Assembly (NCBI GenBank): GCA_905250885.1
Contig: CAJNOQ010002019.1
Location: 1 to 26,873 of the forward strand
Source: Didymodactylos carnosus
Lineage: Eukaryota > Rotifera > Eurotatoria > Philodinida > Philodinidae
Reading direction: 5' to 3'
Length of the DNA stretch: 26,873 bases
Shown here: in pieces, positions 1 through 7,955 of the stretch
Layout of the letters: every line of letters begins with the position of its first letter
How positions within the stretch are numbered: the stretch's first letter is position 1
Program-made: the position numbers and the translations under genes
The notes under the pieces: model-generated
The model's database searches: none
What the model saw: the letters and a program-made list of their open reading frames with translations, nothing else
What the model was told of the DNA's origin: nothing

Positions 1-1322
1 TCAGTCTCTTTTCGTATGCATCTTGAAAATTCGATATCTCGAAAACAAAGGCGCGAGGGGATAAATCCTCTTGAGGTTTTTCATACCTCATTGAGGTCTA
101 CCTATCGCCAAAAGATGGGACCTAAAGAGCTTAAACACCTAAATATGTTCCCTCGTCAGTTTTCTAGTCTTGTTGTAATGCTAATTTTATTTTTTTTGAA
201 CGTCCTCTTCCTCTACGTTTACTACGCCACTAGTTAAACTAATGAAAATATTGTACTTTATTATACGTTACTATGGTATACAAAAGTTAATAATTTCCAC
301 TATTATGTGACTATTCTATTATAACTAAAATTTTCATGAAGTGGAATGTCTGAGATACTTAATATCTATCGTAATAGCTAAAACAATCGTCTACCATGTA
401 ATATGATTTGAGTTAATCACTAGCCAGTTTGTCTCTGTTTTTCTTGTTATTTCTTCCTCGGTCTTGATGATGAGCACCGTTTTTATCGTTGTTGAGCTAG
501 TGATTGCTGTGTTTTTAGTAAAAAAATATGGTAAAGTCGTTCTGATGGTGACCCTGTTTCTTATCGATTTTTGACTGTATTCGCCGAGTTCTAGAAAAAA
601 GCTTTTATAGCCCATTTTGTAAAATGTTTGCTATATAAGATGCCATAAAGAGATAATTGGATTTCTGAAATCTGACTGAGAAAACCAATTTTTACCTGAA
701 AAATTTCACTTTTAAAATTTTCAGTTTAAATTTTGAAGGGTCCAGAACTACCTCATTTTGTTTAGTTTTATGTGCTCCTTCTATATGAGTAAAATATGTC
801 GTAACAACGATTTCGAGTTTGGAGAAAGGAACCTCGCCATCGTTTCATGTGTAAAGTAATATGAGTTCATTTGTAATTTCACTGCTTCGGCTACCAAATC
901 TCAGCCCTTGCTTCCTCAGTAATAAACATCAACTAAAATAAGAAGAAAGGCGCTTCAGGCGCTTGTTTGTTGCGATGAGAGAATTTATCCACTTTAACAA
1001 AAAGAGTTAAGTGCAGAGGTGATTTCCCAGAGAGTTTTGTGACTTTATCTCGTCATCAACAACCACTGTAACAGCAGCAGCAACAACAATAATAACCATA
1101 GAGTAAAAAAGTAAGAAGATGACAAAAGAAACTCGAGTGTAAAAGCGAGTGATATCACTCTTCCTCTTCTTCCGAGAATGTTTGAAAAAGAAAGTCGACG
1201 GAATGAGAAAGAGGTAAAAGGTAAGCGACGGTTGCATGACGAACCTATGAACGCGCAAAATTTCGGAAGAAAAACCAACCTGAGTCATCATCGCAGATAA
1301 GAGATGTGTCAAGGCTATAAAG
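1..1322. other. AT-rich region without a recognised gene
   Basis: No exon chain or protein family could be recognised here on either strand. Short open frames exist (plus 16-237, minus 391-615, minus 1007-1348), but they lack recognisable motifs. The minus-strand frame at 1007-1348 runs through a CAG/CAA-rich low-complexity stretch near 1065-1095, which gives Ala/Val runs. The last part (about 1200-1322) should hold the promoter of the M15 peptidase fragment that follows. Confidence 0.5.
1316..1321 (+). promoter_or_regulatory. Candidate TATA box of the M15 peptidase gene
   Basis: TATAAA lies 41-46 bases upstream of the ATG at 1362 and only 2 bases before the ATG at 1323. If it is a real TATA box, transcription would start near 1345-1350, which favours 1362 as the start codon. 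In AT-rich DNA this match could be chance. Confidence 0.25.
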
Positions 1323-1361
1323 ATGGCTATGATCCAAGCAACATTCATACAAACACTAACA

Positions 1362-1846
1362 ATGAAGTGGGTGCATTACATTGTGCTCATATTCGGGGTT
1401 TTGATGGTGCCATATTCCGGCCAGTTAAATGCTAACAATATCGGTGAGAGAGACTGTACAAATCGGCCAGGGGATCCGGCATTGGTACGTGCAAAGAGGA
1501 GACGGATCAGTGCGACGAAACGTTATGGCTTAACCTTATTTGGCCAGGATCTGTGCGATGCTGTATCAAAGATGTGTGTGGTGCCTACTTAGCTTCCCCT
1601 GTGCTCTACGTTAGTGGTAATAACAATACGACTCTCAAAGTCGTGGACATAAAGGGGGAACATTTGACAAATCCGTTCAGCACGAAGGACAATACAATGA
1701 CAACGAAAACTGCTTGCGCTTTTGATAAAATGCACAAGGCCGCAGCAAGGGGCGGTGTCACAATTAAGATTCAATCCGGCTTTCGCACATATGCTCACCA
1801 GCAGTATTTGTGCGATTGTTATCGCCACAACCAAACTATGGGCTAA
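1362..1846 (+). pseudogene. Secreted peptidase M15 (VanY-type D-Ala-D-Ala carboxypeptidase), frameshifted and truncated
   Basis: The N-terminus from the ATG at 1362 (MKWVHYIVLIFGVLM) is a good signal peptide; an in-frame ATG at 1323 is less likely. A Cys-rich pre-domain follows (RDCTNRPGDPA). The frame then shifts near 1482: the continuation (GTCKEETDQC, later VRCCIKDVCGAYL) is in another frame, as if one base were missing. The M15 core start is visible at about 1710-1846: AFDKMHKAAARGG, then SGFRTYAHQQYLCDCY, the conserved SG[FY]R-Y-Q segment of this family. The zinc-binding S-x-H-x-x-G-x-A-x-D and the last His motif are absent because a transposon starts at 1846. M15 enzymes of this type cleave D-Ala-D-Ala peptidoglycan stems and are mainly bacterial, so transfer into this animal genome is a reasonable inference. 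The family call is fairly sure; the frameshift could instead be an unseen intron or an assembly error. Confidence 0.65.
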
Positions 1847-1910
1847 TTTTTGTTATAGGACTAAAACTAAAAACGTTATTGCAATAACTTTTTAAGTTGT
1901 AGTTCCATAT

Positions 1911-1992
1911 CTTGAAAGTTATTGATGTTGTACGTTTTCGGTATTCCTATATGTGAGAATACCGAAAACGTACAACATCAACAACTTTCAAG
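1911..1992. repeat. 36-bp near-perfect inverted repeat (hairpin)
   Basis: Arms 1911-1946 and 1957-1992 are complementary at 35 of 36 positions with a 10-base loop. The arm unit (starts CTTGAAAGTTATTGATG, ends CGGTATTC) recurs once more at 2926-2961 near the right end of the element. It is therefore a subterminal repeat of the transposon, not a host terminator. Confidence 0.85.
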
Positions 1993-2533
1993 CACAAAAC
2001 TCAGTTTTTTTGTATTTGCGTGTGTCGATGTTGAGATATAAAAAAATTAAGTAATCCATTGTGTAGAGCTCGAAAAGCTCTATATTATAGGTGTGCTAAA
2101 ACCATTTCATAGCAAATTTCTATCGCACAAAATAAGTTTTACTTTTTTCAGATTTTCAACAAAAACGTGTTTCTGTTCTGTAGTATTGCATATTCTGGAA
2201 AAAATTATGTAGCCCAGCCAAATATAACATTATTATTTAGCCCAGCTAAATATAAGTTTTTTTAATTTTAAAGCTTCTCAGGCATAATACGAATGTCTAC
2301 CTTAATTCTGAGTGAATATCTTTTCTTTTTCGCTGTGTTCAAGCACCAAGACCAGATGCGGCAGATTTCGACCTTGTGTCGAAAAACAGATTCTCTATTG
2401 ATGCGCTTGATTGAAATGTTCTTTGTTAGGTCTCACCAGAAAGGGCGCACTGATTGTACTAGAAATGATGCTTTCAAGTTCTTAAACAAGTGCCCTGCTA
2501 GGTAGACTCCTATGTAGCAAACGTTTTTGTTGA

Positions 2534-2835
2534 CCCGAGCCTGTAAGCCCAAGCTTGTAAAAGTTTTCTTTAGCCCGAGCCCGTGAGTCCGACCCCACGA
2601 AAAAATTATTTTGTTCCGAGTCCGTTGTGTCCCGGAAAAGAGAACCACGGGCTTCCCCGCACCGTTTACCCCGTATATTTAACCCCATAATAATACATCG
2701 GCTAGATTTGGATAAGGAACGTGATTTTTTCCATTTGTCCCGAGCCCGTAAGCCTGAACCCAGAAAATATAATTTGTCCCAAACCCATGAGCCCAAGCCC
2801 GTAAATTATTTTTTGTCCTGACCCCGTCTGTTCCA
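2534..2835. repeat. Imperfect GC-rich tandem repeat inside the TIR element
   Basis: About six diverged units of roughly 35-45 bp carry a core like CCCGAGCCCGTAAGCC (near 2534, 2574, 2616, 2738, 2778 and 2815), several preceded by a T-rich ATTTTTTGTC spacer. GC content is far above the surrounding DNA. Open frames here on both strands come from the repeat composition and are not credible genes. Confidence 0.7.
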
Positions 2836-3013
2836 CGAGACTGGATAGACGGGATGGAATTCGGGGCTGCCCGCAAGAGTGTACTGCTAGGAGCAAGAAA
2901 TCGAAAATCAGTTTGTATATTTGTGCTTGAAAGTTGCTAATGTTGTACGTTTTTGGTATTCCTCACAATAACTTTTTTAGTTTAGTTCTATAACAAAATG
3001 TACTCTAGTCATC

Positions 3014-3165
3014 GATTCTTATATAAGAATCTTACCAGAAACATCTAAGTCTCTTACCACTGTCTTACAAGATTCTTATCGGAATCTTATCAGTTTCTTA
3101 TATAAGATTGTTTAAGACTTCCCATCCGCCGTCGTAAGTGTTCTATAAGGATCTTATAAGATTTT
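3014..3165. repeat. Degenerate palindromic ATAAGAATCTTA repeat cluster
   Basis: GATTCTTATATAAGAATC at 3014-3031 is a perfect 18-bp palindrome. Variants of TCTTATMAG recur about seven times to 3165 (for example near 3051, 3063, 3085 and 3151). It directly follows the TIR element, so the continuation of the M15 gene is not recognisable beyond a few codons. Confidence 0.5.
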
Positions 3166-3179
3166 CAAAGGCGGTTCGT

Positions 3180-4248
3180 AAGAAGTACCAAAAAGTTTTC
3201 CAGCCAATAGAGGCAAGTTAGCCATATGATTTTTAGAAGATGTTGCTGATAATGACGAGAAAATTACCATTGTGGTGGGTGATTTATTAATCAAACTTAG
3301 CGAAGCGGTAGATACATTTGATTGATATGGTGATGATGATATAGCATAAGAACTGCAATACTTAGTTTGCAATACGAAGTATTTTGTGAAAGCACTTGCA
3401 AATTTACTTTAATGAAGCACTTGAGCCGAAGTATATTGACTAGGATGTATCTGGATGCCGATTAGTTGTGCGTTCATTCCCGTCGCACTGTATCGCTATC
3501 CATCTCAAAGAAATATGGCTATTTTTAAAGTAAAAAAGATAGTCTTGGTATTATTATCTATGTAATATCTATCTCATCTTTACGACATTATATAATGACG
3601 AAGAAGGTAATTAAACTACGCCTAGTTACATTTTAATTAACAAAACCTTGAAACACTAAATAAGACTTTATTCTCTGGTCATAGAAACGAATTGTCCGTC
3701 TATCTATCCGCATTACGCATTAGTGTTGTAAGTTTCTGGAACTTAAGAGAGTTGGATTATTGTCTGCAACAAATCTAAAAATCGCTAGGAGCGTCTTTTT
3801 TGAGTGATTTTCGACCGCTGAAAGTTTGCTTAAATAAGGAGAAGTGCTGGGTATTTTTGAGGAAAATCAAAAAAAAACTCTAGAAATGAAGTGAAGTTTC
3901 CTCAACCATTCCTAGATAATGGTTTCTTGTTACTAATTAATTCGTTTCGAGGTTAACTTGAAGTTCAATCTGTTGATCGAAAATAGACGCAGTTTCAAAT
4001 ACACAAACATATTAACGCAATGGTTTCATCTGAAAGGCAATACATACGCCCAAGTGTTAACATTGGGAAAATGGCACAGACGGTAGCAAAAGTAAATATT
4101 ATTACTAGAATGGCATCCGTATTTCAATCTCCGGTATAGTAGAAATTAAAATCTAACTCACATGTTCCTTACAGTAAAAGAAGTGCCGGTTTTTATCGAG
4201 AATGTTATTAGTCAACAGAGCAATCACATAAATATTTATATAACGGCA
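3180..4248. other. Region without a recognised gene
   Basis: No exon chain, RNA gene or long repeat was recognised. A 40-codon open frame at 4020-4142 (+) and a Ser-rich one at 3154-3372 (-) show no family motif. Confidence 0.4.
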
Positions 4249-4449
4249 TTAGACATCTAAACACACACACTTTTTCTTACCGCAACATTGTGTACAATAT
4301 TTCGCTTTTCTTCGCACTTTTCTAAAATAATGGTTTTTCTCCAGCAGATCTGATTTGGAAATCTTCCTTTTTAAAGGCTGACTCCCTTTAGGCCTTTCCG
4401 AAATGCCCGCACATATGTACTCAGCAAGGGCGGCTGCATCCTTCCATTT
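4249..4449 (-). pseudogene. Possible C-terminal remnant of a piggyBac-type transposase
   Basis: The minus-strand frame reads KWKDAAALAEYICAGISERP, then a Lys-rich stretch, then NHYFRKVRRKAKYCTQCCGKK and a terminal Cys pair (CVCLDV, stop). A basic, His-then-Cys-rich tail of this kind resembles the C-terminal Cys-rich domain of piggyBac-family transposases. The frame is closed upstream by a stop just before KWKDAA, and the residues further upstream (FYGMLVGMSIDD) look like continuation past that nonsense codon. Another possible fragment of the same protein lies at 5447-5585 on the same strand. Identification is from pattern alone. Confidence 0.3.
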
Positions 4450-4911
4450 TTAATCGTCAATCGACATACCAACTAACATACCATAAAACACATTCGCTTA
4501 GTGAATTTTTACCAATTTGAAATGCTTGTTTACTCAAAACTTGAATTGTACAGTGTCTTAACTATCACATAATATAATGTTAAAATATAATACCATCGTA
4601 CATATCACCGTGCTTGATTACATATTTATCGTGGAATTTCCCATATAATTTCGGTATCTTCGTATCGAGTTTTTCATAAAATCTCTTCATTTCAGTTATG
4701 ACTTATAATTAACTGTGTTAACTTTTCTATATAAGTTTATCCCACAATGATGACCATGAAAATAGAAAGAGGTTCGATATTTTTCTTTAATTGGACAAAA
4801 ATTACGGCCAATTAGAACAGAACGTTTATTATCGAACCACTCATATTTTATTATATTATTTACAATATACTATATTAACAGTACAATACACATTGTAAAT
4901 CGTAAAAGACG

Positions 4912-5007
4912 CTACAACCACTGGTAAGCGTCTGGATTCCAGTCGTTCATGTAACTGGTAGGTTTCCCATCGGGCCAGCCACTAAAGCGACCAGTACGAC
5001 AGCCATT
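4912..5007 (-). other. Orphan coding-like frame of unknown family
   Basis: The minus strand encodes NGCRTGRFSGWPDGK followed by PTSYMNDWNPDAYQWL and a stop. Trp, Gly, Pro, Asp and Cys are frequent, unlike frames translated from AT-rich noncoding DNA. A TAA lies directly upstream (SNW-stop-NGC), so this is either the last part of a broken gene or a chance frame. The protein family was not recognised. Confidence 0.3.
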
Positions 5008-5446
5008 TTACCAGTTGCTTAAAAGACTGATGAAATTGTTGTTTTTTCACCAGCATAAGCAACCAAAAAAATCATTGTTTATTTCTCAGAAATTAAGTTT
5101 TTGTCAGCGATTTCAAAGGATTTACCAAATATTACCAGAAAAATTTAATTTCGTGAAATAAACAACGAATATGATTGTTTATTTTTAAGTAAAAAACAAA
5201 GTAGTTTTGATGCCGATAAAACTATCAAATTAGTCTTTTCTCGAAAGTAAGTTGGAGAAGGACACTTTAGTTGTAGTGGCAATAGTAAAGTAGAAATTTT
5301 GATATATAAAGTTATTTAAAGTACGAAAAATACCAAATCCTCCCAGTAGTCTTCTCCGTCACCAACTCAGCGGAGAATTCTAACACAACACTCTACTTCA
5401 GGATTAAGCCGAAGCCATTAGTTCTCTGAGCTCGCACTATGTATCA

Positions 5447-5585
5447 GCTTTTTTCCGAACCTCAATTTATATCATCATCTCCCGAGGAAAAGTCCGGCAG
5501 GTTGTTGATGATTTCAATTAGCTAGCTATAGCTGCGTGCTTCGAGCAGATGAAGGTTTTCTAGGACGTCAAATTTTCTTCCGAAG
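5447..5585 (-). pseudogene. Degenerate frame, possible transposase N-terminal fragment
   Basis: Read on the minus strand, one frame gives GRKFDVLENLHLLEARSYS, a stop, LIEIINNLPDFSSGDDDIN, a stop, and GSEKS. The acidic segment after a Leu/Glu-rich helix resembles the N-terminus of some piggyBac-type transposases. It lies upstream, in minus-strand sense, of the Cys-rich tail at 4249-4449. Two in-frame stops mark it as dead. The assignment is weak. Confidence 0.2.
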
Positions 5586-5589
5586 AGTA

Positions 5590-6400
5590 GAAATATCAAT
5601 TTAACATAATTCAGTTCTCACTATTATTCATTCAAGAAATCGAATTACACACATATGGTAAAGCAGTCAATAAAAAAATATTGCAGGTATATATGCTTTG
5701 GTGTATCATTCATCGAGCTGTAGTAATAAAGTAAAAAACAGACCAAATTTTTTTCTTAATATGAGAAAATAAAAACAAAACGAAAATAATACATATTCAT
5801 GTCTTTAACAAACAAAAAATAAGAAAATATTTAGTTTTTACAACTGGTTCATGAGAAGAAAAGAAGCACAAAAGCTTTTTAGAAAAAAATGAACATATAA
5901 AAAAATATATTTTCCTGAGTATTGATTGAATCAAATAGTTATCAATATCACTTATTGATATGATCTAAAAAGGAGTAACAGAAAAAACAAAGAGTAAAGT
6001 CTTCCAGCTTTACGAAACATACAGAAATACAGAATTTGTGAACGCCGAGGATGCTCGAGCTTTTTATCCAGACACAGCTGCACAAAGACAACCTGCAGCA
6101 TGGAATCTTCTACATATTTAAGCTCATTTTCAAGATAAAGCATGCTTCGAGCGATGGTTCTGTTATTGTTGCCAAGGAATGGTCCTCGAAATTTTATACA
6201 CATTATTCGGTCAATGCAGAGTACTCTTGACTTTTAAACCCACACAAAAAGAAGAACTTTGCATTCATGAGCCTCGTCTCAGCCAAAGATGATAAAACAG
6301 AACGCAGCTCATATAAACGCGCATTTGTCTGTATTCAACGTAAAAGCACTCTAAAAGACTAAACAACATGTAACTCCTTAAATAAAATTTTCTATGTCCC
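5590..6400. other. Region without a recognised gene
   Basis: The longest frame is minus 5952-6203 (begins MCIKFRGPFLGNNN), 83 codons with no recognised family, no partner exons and a hydrophobic tail. Nothing else was identified. Confidence 0.35.
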
Positions 6401-6625
6401 TCTGCCACACGCTTTTTTTCAAGTGTCAGGAGGGTGTTTCATAAAAAATTATTAAGTGCTCGACTTAACTAAGTGTATAAAATGAACACATAAGCTTACA
6501 AAACAGAGACTTAAGTATGACTTAAGTCAAGCACTTAAGAATTTTTATGAAACACCTTCCAGTGTCGTGCCAGGCGCTTTTGTTTCTGCCATTGTCGTAC
6601 CAAACGCTTTTTCGACTGGTTCGTC
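6401..6625 (+). repeat. About 30-bp tandem repeat interrupted by a MITE
   Basis: Three diverged units share a core TGTCGTnCCAnnCGCTTTT. A partial unit ends at 6426; two more run at 6563-6592 and 6593-6622. Removing the 136-bp insertion and one TGT restores the spacing of the array, which indicates that the transposon landed in it. Confidence 0.5.
6427..6562. mobile_element. 136-bp MITE with about 40-bp terminal inverted repeats
   Basis: The left end CAGGAGGGTGTTTCATAAAA and the reverse complement of the right end CTGGAAGGTGTTTCATAAAA match closely, and both arms continue to a shared GACTTAA core about 40 bp in. The flanks carry TGT at 6424-6426 and 6563-6565, a possible 3-bp target duplication. 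There is no coding capacity. The superfamily is not certain; 3-bp duplications occur in CACTA and Harbinger types, among others. Confidence 0.75.
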
Positions 6626-6639
6626 AGTCGCTAAAGGGT

Positions 6640-7453
6640 CTTTCACGATTTACAGTGTAGTACCGACGCTATTTCAACAATAGATGTAAAAATACCCACG
6701 AAGCTTTTGCTATAACATTCTGCAAAATTTCATGGAGCGGATAAGATGCGGAGAACATACTTGTCTCTATTAGAAACAAAAAATACGCTGTCTATTACCC
6801 ATGAAGACAAGAAAACCACAGCTAGCGAATACACCTTTCCTGTTATAAATAATTTTTTGATGCCAAGGAGTATGGCAAAAACCCAGAATAGAAATTATTT
6901 TTCCTAGTTTTACCTTTTACTGAATTTGCGTGTTTATCATTTTCTTTTTGTCATATTAATGGATTTGATCAGCGTGGATTAAAATATCATATTCTATGAT
7001 ATAATAATTTTATTACGTTTATTGCACGTAAAAATCGATTTACAAAAGACGACTATTGTCAGCAGAAAAACTTGAAAAATCATAGTTTCATGAATGTTAA
7101 ATGTATGCGGTGTAACTAAAGTTTTTTATAAACCGATGAATAGAAGATACTTAATTACATATAAAAAGTAAAAACAGAACATTTCTATCACCGTTCGCCT
7201 CAACGTAATATAATTTGCTATAAAAGGAATTTTTCTTTCTGAATGGACTATAATTTGAAAGTTTCTAATATATAACGATTAATCATAGTATAAGAGACAG
7301 AAGGATGACTATTTAACATGCAATATTCAGCTTTTTTAGGATAAAATCAGAAATGAATAAAATTTTGAACCAGTTCAATCTTTCTCAGAGTTTTTAATCA
7401 ATCAATTTTTTAGACTTATCTGATTGCTGCCCGGTGCATAAACAAGGTTGTAA
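6640..7453. other. AT-rich upstream region of the PARP-like gene
   Basis: No gene or clear promoter element could be picked out. The 5' UTR and promoter of the gene starting at 7454 must lie in or before this stretch. Confidence 0.35.
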
Positions 7454-7955
7454 ATGGATATCAACTTGATCAATGGAATACTGAAACAGTTTACCGAAAG
7501 AAAAATACTTCAAGATAGCCTGTCGGATATTGCCAGCTACTGTATATCGTCCAAATTATGTTCGAGTAGAAAAGATGTTATTACAAGTCTTAAAAATTAC
7601 GAAGCGATTTTTAGAGTTAATTATGATCAAACCGAAGTTGAATTTAGAATGGCAGTACGTTATGTCGGGAAAAGTCAAAAATTTTCAGTAGAGTCTATCA
7701 TATAATCTAGTTATTTTTTTTCTCTCTCTCTAGTTTGAAATATGTAGACAAAATAGTAAACAAAAATGTCAGTTCGACCATTGCCATTATCTGCATGTAT
7801 GTTACGATCATTATACTAGCGTTTGTCGAAATGCTTATAGTTGTCAAAATTCTCATTCACTACGTGCCAATATGCATCAGCATATATTAGGAAACTTGGT
7901 TAATTTGGATTTGGAATTATTATCAAAAGCATTTCAATTTTATTCTCAACACAAA
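7454..7955 (+). other. Domain: ZAP-like winged helix plus two CCCH zinc fingers
   Basis: Exon 1 (INLINGILKQFTERKILQDS onward) has the helix pattern and final strand of the N-terminal winged helix of ZAP/PARP12. Exon 2 gives C71-x7-C79-x4-C84-x3-H88 and C90-x7-C98-x5-C104-x3-H108, two tandem CCCH fingers separated by one residue, then a helical segment (LGNLVNLDLELLSKAFQFY). In vertebrate ZAP this module binds CpG-containing RNA; here RNA binding is inferred from the fold only. ZAP has four fingers; only two are visible here. Confidence 0.7.

Larger units (their letters stand above)
1846..3000. mobile_element. Non-autonomous TIR element (TA target duplication) inside the M15 gene
   Basis: The left end (ATTTTTGTTATAGGACTAAA) and the reverse complement of the right end (CATTTTGTTATAGAACTAAA) form inverted repeats of about 35 bp with a few mismatches, both running to a shared GTTATTG. 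TA at 1844-1845 and 3001-3002 fits the target duplication of Tc1/mariner-type elements. The subterminal motif CTTGAAAGTT...GTACGTTTT occurs three times, twice as a hairpin on the left and once on the right. No transposase frame is present, and the interior is an imperfect GC-rich tandem repeat. It separates the M15 fragment from any downstream part. Superfamily is inferred only from the TA duplication. Confidence 0.7.

Noticed and set aside
1007-1348. 113-codon minus-strand frame with hydrophobic stretches upstream of the M15 gene
   Set aside because: It overlaps a CAG/CAA low-complexity run and the promoter region; the Ala/Val-rich part comes from the repeat and no family motif is present.
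1850-1992. Hairpin after the truncated M15 frame as a transcription terminator
   Set aside because: The arms recur at the other end of the TIR element, so it is part of the transposon; hairpin terminators are also not expected in an animal genome.
2433-2896. Several overlapping frames on both strands inside the TIR element
   Set aside because: They arise from the GC-rich tandem repeat, which stays open in many frames; the peptides are repetitive and unrelated to known proteins.
4020-4142. 40-codon plus-strand frame starting MVSSERQYIRPSVNIGK
   Set aside because: It has no homology that could be recognised, no neighbouring exons and a length expected by chance.
5952-6203. 83-codon minus-strand frame (MCIKFRGPFLGNNN...)
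   Set aside because: No family, no partner exon with matching phase, and a low-complexity Leu/Phe tail.
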